Source of the DNA: Candidatus Saccharimonadota bacterium
GTDB lineage: Bacteria; Patescibacteriota; Saccharimonadia; Saccharimonadales; Saccharimonadaceae
DNA length: 64,000 nt
Assembly: GCA_017404795.1 (NCBI GenBank)
Contig: JAFRBR010000004.1
Span: forward strand, 1 to 64,000
Direction: 5' to 3'
The translations under genes and the position numbers were made by a program. The notes beneath the pieces are model-generated. The model saw only the letters and a program-made list of their open reading frames with translations. It did not search any database and was not told where the DNA came from. Of the stretch, positions 25,414 to 34,082 are shown one piece after another; position 1 is the first letter of the stretch; each line of letters starts with the position of its first letter.

Positions 25414-26580
25414 TTAAAAATGAATGTAATTATACTGTCCCACTTCCCCCGCCGGAATCGTCCTCGCCCCAAAGTCCCCATAATGCATATCCCCCGAATA
25501 TAAATACGTCGCCCAAGCATTGTTATATTCTGTCACATTGATTGAACCGTCGCCATTCACACTCTCCACCCAGAACACATGCCCATAAGGATAGCCGTCC
25601 ACCTGCCCTACACTACCAGCCGTCGGCGTATTATCTACTCGGTACCCAGCACTTCTAGCATAATCATCCCAAGAATAAGCATTGCCCCAAGCCGGGTATA
25701 GCCCATAGTATTCATAAACTTTCCACCCCGCATAGCTCACACATTCACAAACATAACCACCTAGTGCCCTCCCATCAATATAAGTCATATAATAATCCTG
25801 CTTGCCTGGGCAATCCGCCTGCCACGGGTAAGTATCATCCCCCGAATAATACGCCAAACCGCTCAAACTACTCTGATGCGCCTCTTGCCAAGCCCGCTCC
25901 GCCGCTTGTTTTTCTTCTCGAGCCGCCGCCGCTACCGCCTCATATGCTTCTGCATCATTCTGGTACTTAGACACCAACTGTTCTCGTTCTTGCCTTTTTG
26001 CCACCAAATCTTCCTTTGCTTGCTTCTGCTGGGCCAGTTTAGCTTCTACCTCGGCCTTGTCTTCTTCTAGGGCCTGTTTGGCCTCTTTGATCTTATTCTT
26101 AGTAGCGTTAATCTGCTCTCTGGCTACTTCCTCTCGCGCCGCCCTCTCCGCCAAATCCGAAATCGAAGTCGACCCCGCCGCAATCATGATTGGTTCCACA
26201 TCCGACTCAAAATGTTTGCTTCTTAGTAGTTCTGCCGCTGCTTCACGCTCTTCTTCAATTTTTTTCTGATTCTTTTCGATTTCATCATTCAAAGCGTTAA
26301 TGTCAGCCTGGGTCTCTGCAATCTCGGCTTCTTTAGATGCAATCTCCGCCGCAGTCTCTGCCACCTTTATCTGGTAAGCATTCGCCGAACTCGCCGCTTT
26401 CGCTGCCGCTTTGTTTGCCTCTGCTTCCTTTGCCGCCGCCGCCACGCATTCTGGCGAACTCTGGCACGCACGCGACAACCCGCTCACATCACTATAATTC
26501 GTTCCAAGAGTCAAAAACGGTACCACTAAAAGTACCGCCACCATCACAAAAATCAAAACTTTTTGGTTTTTTATTTTCAT
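25414..26580 (-). CDS. Secreted coiled-coil CHAP peptidoglycan hydrolase (PcsB-like)
   Basis: The 388 residues comprise a signal segment (KVLIFVMVAVLLVVPFLTL), a long Ala/Glu/Lys coiled coil (about 45-240, starting AAAKEAEANKAAAKAASSAN), and a C-terminal CHAP domain with catalytic Cys in GYVCECVSYAGWKVYEY and His in YPYGHVFWVESVN. This is the PcsB arrangement, in which the coiled coil holds the enzyme inactive until FtsEX triggers it. The ftsX and ftsE genes lie directly upstream, which supports that role. TATGAT with TGC extension sits six bases before the ATG. Confidence 0.92.
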   Translation of the reverse strand: MKIKNQKVLIFVMVAVLLVVPFLTLGTNYSDVSGLSRACQSSPECVAAAAKEAEANKAAAKAASSANAYQIKVAETAAEIASKEAEIAETQADINALNDEIEKNQKKIEEEREAAAELLRSKHFESDVEPIMIAAGSTSISDLAERAAREEVAREQINATKNKIKEAKQALEEDKAEVEAKLAQQKQAKEDLVAKRQEREQLVSKYQNDAEAYEAVAAAAREEKQAAERAWQEAHQSSLSGLAYYSGDDTYPWQADCPGKQDYYMTYIDGRALGGYVCECVSYAGWKVYEYYGLYPAWGNAYSWDDYARSAGYRVDNTPTAGSVGQVDGYPYGHVFWVESVNGDGSINVTEYNNAWATYLYSGDMHYGDFGARTIPAGEVGQYNYIHF

Positions 26581-26632
26581 AGTTCCATCATAGCATAAGC
26601 ACTATCAAAAAGCAAGCTTTAAACCCTATATT

Positions 26633-27670
26633 TTAAGCCTTACGCAAATATTTATGCACCGCTAGTCGCGCCGAAATCCGCCCAATCAACACTCCCGCCA
26701 CGATAAACGTCAAGAACACTAGCACTAATTGATTGGATTCTAGAATGTTATTAATCTGTGACACGTCAATCCCATACCCCGCCAATTTGGGCGACAAGAA
26801 TTTAAAGCCAAAATACGACACCACCCCCGCCACAATCCCCGCAATCATCCCGCAAATCTCCGCCTCCACCAGAAACGGCCCTCTCACAAATCCTTTATCC
26901 GCACCTACTAGATTCATCATGTAAATCTCTTCCCGCCGCGAGAAAATCGCCATTCTGATAGTCGAGAAAATAATCAAAATCGAAATCACCAGAAACACTA
27001 CCGCCAAAATAATCCCACCTGTGCGCGCGATTCGCGCCCAAGATGTAATCGTACCAATCTCCGCCCTGTTCACATCATAAGTCGGCGCCATTTCCTTATC
27101 AGTGTTCGCCTTAAACAGCTCATCATTTTCTACAATATTTTTGATACTATCTAAATTATCCACATCATACACTTTAATCCGCATCGTCGACTGCATTTTA
27201 CCAATCATAATTTCGGTCATTTCTTCATCCATAATCTCTAAAATATCGTCATTGTCCGCGTTTTCCGCCATAAACTTATCATATTCCTCTTTTGAAGTGG
27301 AAGTTTCTACAGATTTAATATTCGGGTCCTTCCGAATCGTATCCTCCAAATCATCAAGCACTGTTTGTGAAGTATTAGGCTTGAAATAAATCGTAATATC
27401 AATCTTATCTTTCATCATCTCAGCCGTATTCGTCAAAATCACACTTGCCACAATCGTCACGAACAAGATAATCAGTGTGATCGCCATCACCACCGTCGCT
27501 GCTGTCGACAGCCAAATATTCCGCCCAAACCCTTTAGTCCCATACTTCACCACCCGAGCTTTGTCTCGCACTATATGACGACCACGGTTTTTCTGCATCG
27601 TCTTTAGGCTCTTTTTGGAAACTTTCTTTAGCTTCTTTTCTTTTGTAACTTTGTTTTCTTTTTCCACCAT
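26633..27670 (-). CDS. ftsX: Cell division protein FtsX
   Basis: Membrane partner of FtsE. The 345 residues have a ~40-residue Lys-rich cytoplasmic start, a first helix (about 58-86, LSTAATVVMAITLIILFVTI), an extracellular domain with FKPNTSQTVLDDLE, and three C-terminal helices, including GGIILAVVFLVISILIIFSTIRMAIFSRREEIYMMNLVGA, the FtsX/MacB signature. The Lys-rich N-terminal extension is longer than usual. It starts seven bases after ftsE. The CHAP hydrolase downstream is its likely target. Confidence 0.95.
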   Translation of the reverse strand: MVEKENKVTKEKKLKKVSKKSLKTMQKNRGRHIVRDKARVVKYGTKGFGRNIWLSTAATVVMAITLIILFVTIVASVILTNTAEMMKDKIDITIYFKPNTSQTVLDDLEDTIRKDPNIKSVETSTSKEEYDKFMAENADNDDILEIMDEEMTEIMIGKMQSTMRIKVYDVDNLDSIKNIVENDELFKANTDKEMAPTYDVNRAEIGTITSWARIARTGGIILAVVFLVISILIIFSTIRMAIFSRREEIYMMNLVGADKGFVRGPFLVEAEICGMIAGIVAGVVSYFGFKFLSPKLAGYGIDVSQINNILESNQLVLVFLTFIVAGVLIGRISARLAVHKYLRKA

Positions 27671-27676
27671 AATATC

Positions 27677-28444
27677 CTATATCACCCTTCTTTTTGGCCT
27701 CAAAGCATGCCCTGGCGTCTGCACCATTCGAGCTGGTCGCTTCGGCACTGGCGCCTCGTCTAATTTATACACCCCGCCTGTCTTCTGGTCGTCCACAATC
27801 TTACCGTGCTTCAAAGTCACCACTCGTTTTTGCAAATTATTCACAATCCCTTCGTTATGCGTAGTCACTAGTATCGTCGTCCCAAAATCATTGATCTTTT
27901 TCAGCAAATCAATAATTTCCTTAGTGGTCAACTTGTCTAGATTCGCCGTCGGCTCATCTGCAATCAAAATCTTTGGCTGCCTCGCTACACTCCTAGCAAT
28001 CGACACTCTTTGTTGCTGCCCACCCGACAGCTGATGCGGGAATTTCTTCGCTTGGTTTGCCAAATCCACCAGTTCTAGCACTTTTGGCACCGTCCGCCGG
28101 ATATCCTTATTACTCATCCCAGCAATTTCTAGCGCAAACGCCACATTTTCGTAAACTGTCCGCCGCGGTAGCAACTTAAAATCCTGAAACACCACCCCCA
28201 GTCTCCGACGATACCCCGGAATGTGCCGCTTTTTTACATAATCAAGGTCAATTCCACCAATGATAATCTTCCCGCTATCCGGACTCTCCTCCTTGGTGAT
28301 CATCTTCATCAAAGTCGACTTCCCCGCTCCCGACTTCCCCACTAAGAACACAAACTCATTCGGCTCGATATGCAAAGAAATGTTATCCAACGCCGGCTCA
28401 CTATCACCCGGGTATTTCTTCGTCACCGAATCTAACAGTATCAT
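27677..28444 (-). CDS. ftsE: Cell division ATP-binding protein FtsE
   Basis: ABC-type ATPase. Walker A GKSGAGKSTLMKMI (37-50), signature LSGGQQQRVSIARS, Walker B KILIADEPTANLD and the switch His in LVTTHNEG are all present. Residues after about 215 (KTGGVYKLDEAPVPKRPARM...) are an extra basic tail. TAATAT with TGC extension lies six bases upstream of the ATG, so the transcript is probably leaderless. Confidence 0.96.
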   Translation of the reverse strand: MILLDSVTKKYPGDSEPALDNISLHIEPNEFVFLVGKSGAGKSTLMKMITKEESPDSGKIIIGGIDLDYVKKRHIPGYRRRLGVVFQDFKLLPRRTVYENVAFALEIAGMSNKDIRRTVPKVLELVDLANQAKKFPHQLSGGQQQRVSIARSVARQPKILIADEPTANLDKLTTKEIIDLLKKINDFGTTILVTTHNEGIVNNLQKRVVTLKHGKIVDDQKTGGVYKLDEAPVPKRPARMVQTPGHALRPKRRVI

Positions 28445-28495
28445 ATTCTTATATTAGCATAAGTGTGAATATATTTCAAATTAAAATTGCATAAA

Positions 28496-30883
28496 TTAAT
28501 ATTCAATATGAAAAGTAATATTCCTATTTTTCTGCCCTGGCGCCTGATAAATCGTACCAGGCGTGATAGTCGCTTCCGGATATTTATCTTTTAGTTCTCG
28601 CAAAACCTCCGCATAAGTCCGATCCGTAGTAATAGTTACGTCTTCTTTCTTTTTCGCGCCAAACTTAATCTCTCGCGTAGACCGAGCCTGATTCTTTACC
28701 AGCTCCAAATCAATTTCAAACCCTGCTACATACGGCGCTAATTTAAACTCACTTCGAACTGAATTCTTAAACTCGCCCACCACCCCCACATATTCACCAT
28801 CAATCAAAATCTCCGCCGTTCGCTTTGGCTCATAGGGCTTGCTCTCCGCCTCTACTCTCTTAATCGGCACAAATTCCGCTGAGATATTTAACTCGCTAAA
28901 TAATTTTGCCGCGTATAGTTTTGCCTTATAAAATGCCGTCTCGGGGTTCTTGCGCTCAGCTACCACTAATCCCAATTTCATCCGCCCCGCCGGCACCTTT
29001 TCTGCATCCACACCCCACTCCTTACAATATACCTGATTCATCTCAAAAATCGCAAACTTCTCCACCGGCAATTTCTCATTCAAATAAGTTTTCTCCAGCA
29101 AACTCGGCGTCAAAGATTGCCTGATGTATTGCAACTCCGGCGAAATCGAATTCACGATTCTGTAGGAATTCTTGACGTCCTGTCCTACTCGCTCTAGCAA
29201 TCTTCCACTTACAAAACTATAAGTCAGCACTTCATTTGCACCAAACCGTGCCAAAGTATTTCGGATTTGTTTCTTCAGCTCCCACATTTCATTCTTCTCA
29301 GCCGTAGCGTGCAAGGGCAAAGTCGGTTCAATATTGTCATAACCGTTAAGCCGCCCAACCTCCTCGGTAATATCTTCCTTGATATGAATATCCGTCCGCC
29401 ATAGAGGCGCCAGAATCTCCAGTTCATTTCTTTTGCTTTTAACCCCAAAACCGACATTTTCTAAAGTCTGTGCAATCGACTTTTCATCATAATCCGTTCC
29501 TAGTAGCCCATTTATCTCCTCTGTTGTAATTTTTACCGTCGTAGGAGATGAGCAAGAAGAAAACTTGTTTTCTTCTTCAAATCGACGCCCGACGGAAGAC
29601 CTCCGGTCTACAGCATTCGGCCTCTCCGGCTGTGGATATTCATCTGCTCCACCAGTCACCTTAAACCCATCTGCCAACATCTCTGCGCAAGCTTCCGCCA
29701 CCGCCAAAGTCTGATATGGCGGTTGCCCCTTGGTAAAGCGCGTAACTGCTTCCGAGAAAATCCCGTGCGCCATCTGAGTTTTGCGCAAATTATATAGTGA
29801 GAACGTCGCCGACTCTAGAATTATATTCTTAGTATTCTCATCAATCATCGTCGACTTGCCACCCATCGCCCCCGCCAAGGCCACCGGCGTCTCGCCCGAG
29901 CAAATCACGATGTCATTTTCATTCAGCTCTACTTCTGTGTCATCAAGCAAAATCAACTTTTCGCCCGCTCGCGCTAGCCGCACCACAATCTCCGGCTTAT
30001 CCTTACCCCCCACCGCCACAAACTTATCATAGTCAAACGCATGCAGAGGTTGCCCCGTAAGTAGCATCAAATAATTCGTCGCATCCACAATCGGACTAAT
30101 CGGCTTCATCCCCGACTTAGAGAGCACCGTATCCACCCAAGTGAGATACTTAGCCTTCATCTCGCCATGCTTCTCCAAAATTAGCGCTGTATATCGCTGG
30201 CAAATATTCGGACTAGAGATAGAAATTGTAATGGCGCGGGTGGCGGAAAATGCCTTTTTCACGGACGTTTCCGCCAGGATCCGCGCCGGTTCAAACTTGG
30301 CACCAAGCACTCCAGCTACTTCTCTCGCAAACCCAATAATTCCAAAGCAATCCGGCCGATGAGTCAATGATTTATTCTCAATTTCTAGAATCAAATCATT
30401 CAGCTCAAAAACATCCGCCAGCTTATCCCCTGGAACAGCCGTTTCTGGCTCAATCTCCACAATCCCCGAATGATCCTCACCAAAATCCAACTCATCCGCC
30501 CCTGCCAACATCCCATTACTCTCATAACCCTGCATCTTGCGTTTGCCAATCACAAACGGCGCATCCTCATGCACGCTCGCTGGCACAATCGCTCCTGGCG
30601 CAATCCACACCGCCAACATCCCCTCTCGCACATTTGGCGCCCCACACACTACCTGGACTAGTCCAGAATCACCAACATTTATTTGACAAAGTGTCAAATG
30701 TGTGTCCGGTATCTTTTCACAAGTCTCCACCCGCACTATATATATATTGTCATACTTATGTGTTTCATCTATCACCCCCTCCACTTCCACTAATCTCGAG
30801 CCAATCAAGCGAATCAGCTCTTCATTCGACACCGATTCCGGGATTTTTACATATTTTTTTAACCAATTTAACGAAATTTTCAT
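28496..30883 (-). CDS. pheT: Phenylalanyl-tRNA synthetase beta subunit carrying two palindromic insertions
   Basis: The 795 residues have the N-terminal tRNA-binding domain (with CQINVGDSGLVQVVCGAPNV), the B3/B4 editing domain, the B5 domain (KITTEEINGLLGTDYDEKS) and a C-terminal anticodon-binding domain (EDVTITTDRTYAEVLRELKD). Two segments look foreign. Residues about 199-217 (ARILAETSVKKAFSATRA) are encoded by the palindrome at 30233-30287. Residues about 429-449 (VGRRFEEENKFSSCSS) come from the palindrome at 29536-29595. Neither breaks the frame. Its start overlaps the pheS stop by one base. Confidence 0.96.
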   Translation of the reverse strand: MKISLNWLKKYVKIPESVSNEELIRLIGSRLVEVEGVIDETHKYDNIYIVRVETCEKIPDTHLTLCQINVGDSGLVQVVCGAPNVREGMLAVWIAPGAIVPASVHEDAPFVIGKRKMQGYESNGMLAGADELDFGEDHSGIVEIEPETAVPGDKLADVFELNDLILEIENKSLTHRPDCFGIIGFAREVAGVLGAKFEPARILAETSVKKAFSATRAITISISSPNICQRYTALILEKHGEMKAKYLTWVDTVLSKSGMKPISPIVDATNYLMLLTGQPLHAFDYDKFVAVGGKDKPEIVVRLARAGEKLILLDDTEVELNENDIVICSGETPVALAGAMGGKSTMIDENTKNIILESATFSLYNLRKTQMAHGIFSEAVTRFTKGQPPYQTLAVAEACAEMLADGFKVTGGADEYPQPERPNAVDRRSSVGRRFEEENKFSSCSSPTTVKITTEEINGLLGTDYDEKSIAQTLENVGFGVKSKRNELEILAPLWRTDIHIKEDITEEVGRLNGYDNIEPTLPLHATAEKNEMWELKKQIRNTLARFGANEVLTYSFVSGRLLERVGQDVKNSYRIVNSISPELQYIRQSLTPSLLEKTYLNEKLPVEKFAIFEMNQVYCKEWGVDAEKVPAGRMKLGLVVAERKNPETAFYKAKLYAAKLFSELNISAEFVPIKRVEAESKPYEPKRTAEILIDGEYVGVVGEFKNSVRSEFKLAPYVAGFEIDLELVKNQARSTREIKFGAKKKEDVTITTDRTYAEVLRELKDKYPEATITPGTIYQAPGQKNRNITFHIEY
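29536..29595 (-). repeat. Palindromic element inside pheT, second copy
   Basis: CCGTCG (29536-29541) with CGACGG (29590-29595) outside, and CAAGAAGAAAAC (29553-29564) with GTTTTCTTCTTC (29567-29578) inside. The span is exactly 60 bases, 20 codons. Confidence 0.6.
30233..30287 (-). repeat. Palindromic element inside pheT, first copy
   Basis: GGCGCGG (30233-30239) with CCGCGCC (30281-30287), and GGCGGAAA (30242-30249) with TTTCCGCC (30268-30275). On the coding strand the ends read CGGATCCTGGCGGAAA and TTTCCGCCACCCG, matching the ends of the larger element in the exonuclease gene. Confidence 0.75.
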
Positions 30884-31842
30884 TATCCAAACTCCCTTAA
30901 GAAATTAAGATTACCGCTTTCAAAATATCTCACGTCGTCTAGACCATAACGTAGCATTACTAATCGGTCAATCCCGCCACCCCACGCAAATCCGTGATAC
31001 TCCTCCGGGTCAATCCCTGCCATTTTTAACACATTCGGATGAATCATCCCGCAGCCAAGCATCTCCAAGAAGTCGCCCTTTTTACCGCCTAGCGACTTTG
31101 GCTTTTCGATCATAAATTCGAGCGACGGCTCCGTAAACGGAAAATACCCTGGCTGCGTCCGGATGTTTAGCTTCTGCTCGTAATACTTCTCAAAAAACTC
31201 CTTCAAAATCCCCAGCATCTGCCCCATATTACAATCCCGCGATACATACACTCCCTCACATTGATAGAACGTATGCTCATGCGTAGCATCCACATCTTCG
31301 TTCCGATACACTCGCCCCGGCACTACCACCGCCAAAGTGCCCCTGCCCTCTAATTGTTTGCGGTATCGCTTCAATACCCGATTCTGCATCGTCGAAGTGT
31401 GCGCCGGCGGAATCAGCCCCTCTTCCGTCCGAAAAGTATCATATCCGTCCCGCGCCGGATGGTCTTTAGCAAAATTTAAAGTATCAAACATATGATATTC
31501 ATCGTCTAACTGCTGACTCTCTACTACCTCAAACCCCATCATTTGATAAATTTCCGTCACTCGATCTAGCTCTGTCATCAGTGGATGCCTAGAACCCTGC
31601 AAAGTCGGATATAGCTCCGGCAAAGGCTCGTTCACTCCGCTCCATGCCGTCACATCAATCGGTTGCACTTCCACGTCCAGCGCCGCTCTTTCTGCCTCCG
31701 CAATCCGTGCCAATATCTCCCGCTTACGCAAATTTAATTTCCGCCCAAACTCCGCTCGTTTTTCTACCGCAATCTCGCGAATCTTCCCCGCTTCCACATT
31801 TAATTTCTTTAGTTCTTGTTTTAATTGATCAAGTTCTACCAT
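30883..31842 (-). CDS. pheS: Phenylalanyl-tRNA synthetase alpha subunit
   Basis: Catalytic class II subunit. The 319 residues begin with a coiled coil (about 1-50), then motif 1 (EVVESQQLDDEYHMFDTLN), motif 2 (RTEEGLIPPAHTSTMQNRVL), and motif 3 (GGGIDRLVMLRYGLDDVRYF). Length is slightly short for the family, which typically has a longer coiled coil. An extended -10 (TGATATAAT) lies 11 bases upstream of the ATG, leaving at most a few leader bases. Confidence 0.96.
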   Translation of the reverse strand: MVELDQLKQELKKLNVEAGKIREIAVEKRAEFGRKLNLRKREILARIAEAERAALDVEVQPIDVTAWSGVNEPLPELYPTLQGSRHPLMTELDRVTEIYQMMGFEVVESQQLDDEYHMFDTLNFAKDHPARDGYDTFRTEEGLIPPAHTSTMQNRVLKRYRKQLEGRGTLAVVVPGRVYRNEDVDATHEHTFYQCEGVYVSRDCNMGQMLGILKEFFEKYYEQKLNIRTQPGYFPFTEPSLEFMIEKPKSLGGKKGDFLEMLGCGMIHPNVLKMAGIDPEEYHGFAWGGGIDRLVMLRYGLDDVRYFESGNLNFLREFG

Positions 31843-31906
31843 ATATAATACATATTATATCACCGATATTGCAAAAATCAAAACATCAACACAACAACTC
31901 TATATG

Positions 31907-31934
31907 TTGCAAAAATCCAAAAATGTGATAATAT
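31907..31934 (+). promoter_or_regulatory. Promoter of the RiPP locus
   Basis: TTGCAA (31907-31912), a 16-nt spacer ending TGA, and TAATAT (31929-31934). An imperfect copy of the -35 region (TTGCAAAAATC) lies 38 bases upstream at 31869. Confidence 0.65.
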
Positions 31935-32014
31935 TTAGTCAGAGTAAACCTAGTATAATCATGCAACAAAGAATGTAGATATAGGGTACTAGTAATTTAA
32001 GGGAAGGTGAAGCA

Positions 32015-33073
32015 ATGATGGAGAAGCTATACGATTTCAAAGCCAAACCAACATCTTTATGGCTAACCGTCAATCGCAGCTGTAATTTTCGCTGCAAATG
32101 GTGTTATGCAGAGTGCGCTGGGTTTAAAAGTAGCGATGACATGCCATTAATAATGGCAAAAAGAATTGCAAACATCGTACACGATACGGAAGTTAAGCAT
32201 ATCACTCTTATAGGAGGTGAACCAACCCTATGGCCATCACTATTTAAGTTCAATGATTACTGTAAAACTTTACCAATCAACGTAGGCATGGTAACCAACG
32301 CATGTTTATTTGGTAATGATGAGTTTTGGTCACGTTTTCTTAAAAACCCATTCAAAAGCTTAGGTATATCTGTTAAAGGCATAAATGAAAAGCAGTTCGC
32401 GGAAACAGTAGGCACGAGCAACCTTTATTCAGAAACCTTACTAGGTATAAAACGTCTTTTGAATTATTATCCAAACAAGGGCGTAAGCGTGGTTTACAGT
32501 AATCTCGTCTCACCAGAAGAAGTAGAAGAGATTACAGAACGTTCACACGAAATGGGCGCAAAATCATTCCAACTGAGCAGCTGCTCCGTGACGCTAGACG
32601 ATCAGGGATACAACAGCGACTATAGTTTGCAAATCGAGCAATTCGTAGATGGTCTAATACAAGTATATCCGCGACTACATGAGCTCTACGATGGAAACAT
32701 TCTGATTGAACCAAGATTACCACTATGCGTTTTTCCTGCTAGCTTCCTAAAGAAAGTTAGGGAACGCAAGCAGCTCCTCAATGTATGCCATGTACAAAAT
32801 CGTAGTGGTATAGTGTTTGACACAGATGGGAGTATACTACCATGTAATAGCATGGTAGGCATAAAAATCGGAAAGCTCGATGAAGATTTTAGCACCGGCG
32901 AAGAATTGTTGACATTTCTCAATAATTCACGTCTAATCGATGATTATAGAGAGATGCTTCGATACCCTTCAGACGAGTGTCTCCAATGTAAGCTAAATGA
33001 TATCTGCCGTGGCGGCTGCATTCAGAATTGGTTAGCCCTTGAACCGAAAATCTGTCATGCTTTTCACGAGTAG
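32015..33073 (+). CDS. Radical SAM/SPASM peptide maturase
   Basis: Predicted to modify the adjacent Cys-rich peptide. The 352 residues have the radical SAM cluster C23-x3-C27-x2-C30 in NRSCNFRCKWC, the SAM-binding GGEP (TLIGGEPTLWP), and a C-terminal SPASM domain with CxxCx5CxxxC (ECLQCKLNDICRGGCIQNW) plus further Cys residues (ILPCN, KICHAF) for auxiliary clusters. Such enzymes form thioether or C-C links in sactipeptides, ranthipeptides and related products. AAGGTGA precedes two adjacent ATGs (32015 and 32018). It is encoded on the plus strand, against its neighbours, which suggests acquisition. The exact modification cannot be read from sequence. Confidence 0.9.
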   Translation: MMEKLYDFKAKPTSLWLTVNRSCNFRCKWCYAECAGFKSSDDMPLIMAKRIANIVHDTEVKHITLIGGEPTLWPSLFKFNDYCKTLPINVGMVTNACLFGNDEFWSRFLKNPFKSLGISVKGINEKQFAETVGTSNLYSETLLGIKRLLNYYPNKGVSVVYSNLVSPEEVEEITERSHEMGAKSFQLSSCSVTLDDQGYNSDYSLQIEQFVDGLIQVYPRLHELYDGNILIEPRLPLCVFPASFLKKVRERKQLLNVCHVQNRSGIVFDTDGSILPCNSMVGIKIGKLDEDFSTGEELLTFLNNSRLIDDYREMLRYPSDECLQCKLNDICRGGCIQNWLALEPKICHAFHE

Positions 33074-33097
33074 TCACAACGAAAGGAGGTGAGAGAT

Positions 33098-33262
33098 ATG
33101 AAAGATTTTATCGCTCGTTTAAAGAAGGTTGGTTCAACAGAAGTTTTCTCCATTATTGACACTCGCAAAAACATCAACGCAGGCATGGACTGCAATGCCT
33201 GCAGCGCATGCGATTGTGCGTGTAGCGATTGTTCAGGCGGAAACTGCAGCAATTGCAACTAA
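33098..33262 (+). CDS. Cysteine-rich RiPP precursor peptide
   Basis: A 54-residue peptide. Leader: MKDFIARLKKVGSTEVFSII, then DTRKNINAGM. The last 24 residues hold eight cysteines (32, 35, 38, 40, 42, 45, 50, 53) spaced by small or acidic residues: DCNACSACDCACSDCSGGNC, then SNCN. The ribosome site AAAGGAGGTGA is a perfect anti-SD match, implying heavy translation. It starts 24 bases after the radical SAM stop and is followed by a terminator (33273-33305). A metal-binding peptide such as a small metallothionein is the main alternative, but the maturase neighbour favours a modified peptide. Confidence 0.85.
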   Translation: MKDFIARLKKVGSTEVFSIIDTRKNINAGMDCNACSACDCACSDCSGGNCSNCN

Positions 33263-33272
33263 CCTTCCAACG

Positions 33273-33305
33273 CCCTCAAGAGGTTTTGTCTTCTTGGGGG
33301 TTTTT
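33273..33305 (+). terminator. Terminator of the RiPP operon
   Basis: CCCTCAAGA pairs with TCTTGGGGG (one G-U) across a 10-base loop, then TTTTT. The T tract merges into the extended -10 of the next gene. Confidence 0.8.
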
Positions 33306-33313
33306 GCTATAAT
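33306..33313 (+). promoter_or_regulatory. Extended -10 of the HExxH gene
   Basis: TGCTATAAT-type box starting in the terminator T tract (TG at 33305-33306, TATAAT 33308-33313), seven bases before the ATG at 33321. Confidence 0.6.
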
Positions 33314-33320
33314 TAGAATC

Positions 33321-34013
33321 ATGAAATACAGGTATAAAATTATATTAGATAAAGAACGAGATGCTTGGAATTGGTTCGATGCAAGCCAAAAACCGTCATT
33401 CCAGGGATGCAGTTGGCGTAACTTCTTGCACAACCAAGATTTAGAGTTTTTTGACAACATCGTAAAACTACCCCCACAAAACGCAAAACAAAAAATCAAT
33501 CATTATCTAACCGAAAAATACAACACCAACAAAAATCTATTCGTAGAACGAACAAAACTGATCGATGAAAAACTGGACGAAAAATTCCTATCCGCTTGTA
33601 AATGGCTTGAAAAGACCACGGGTCACCCATTGTTTTTTCATAATTACATAATTTACCTGACTACTTTTCCGCGAAGTCCATACGACGCGGAAAATGGTTC
33701 ATTTTTTATCAATATCTATAAGCAAAATGGACTTATAAACGTATTTCTGCACGAAGGATTGCACTTTCAGTTCATCAACTATTGGCGCAATAACAAAAAA
33801 ACACTAGTATCACAAATGTCAAAAGATAAATTTGAAACTTTAAAAGAAGCCTTGACCGTAATAATCGACGAAGACGCCGTCCCACCCGCAGATTATCCAG
33901 ATAAGGGCTATATAGCCAGTCACCAAAAAATCCGTGAGTCTCTACATGCAGAATGGAAAAAAACACATAATTTTGACGCGCTAACAGAGTACGGGGTTAA
34001 ACTCCTTGAATAA
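33321..34013 (+). CDS. Putative HExxH zinc metallopeptidase next to the RiPP operon
   Basis: The 230 residues show no family I recognise, but contain HEGLH (144-148) in LINVFLHEGLHFQFINYW, the zinc-metallopeptidase motif, with a possible third ligand in KEALT (E176). There is no signal peptide, so it should act in the cytoplasm. The start is fixed by the -10 box seven bases upstream, although the frame is open further into the precursor gene. Location suggests leader removal or another role with the peptide; that is inference. It could equally be an unrelated DUF2268-like protein. Confidence 0.7.
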   Translation: MKYRYKIILDKERDAWNWFDASQKPSFQGCSWRNFLHNQDLEFFDNIVKLPPQNAKQKINHYLTEKYNTNKNLFVERTKLIDEKLDEKFLSACKWLEKTTGHPLFFHNYIIYLTTFPRSPYDAENGSFFINIYKQNGLINVFLHEGLHFQFINYWRNNKKTLVSQMSKDKFETLKEALTVIIDEDAVPPADYPDKGYIASHQKIRESLHAEWKKTHNFDALTEYGVKLLE

Positions 34014-34035
34014 AACTATATTTAGCATAATTATC

Positions 34036-34077
34036 CTATTCCCAAAAGTCAAGAAATTTCGCAAGTTTCGGGAATAG
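34036..34077. repeat. Inverted repeat between convergent genes
   Basis: CTATTCCC and GGGAATAG (8 bp) around 26 bases, including AAGTCAAG. Too little T run for a confident terminator, though it sits between two convergent stop codons. Confidence 0.4.
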
Positions 34078-34082
34078 AGTCT

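Noticed and set aside
33129-33320. Upstream extension of the HExxH protein through the precursor gene
   Set aside because: The region is already coding in another frame, and the -10 box seven bases before 33321 sets the start.
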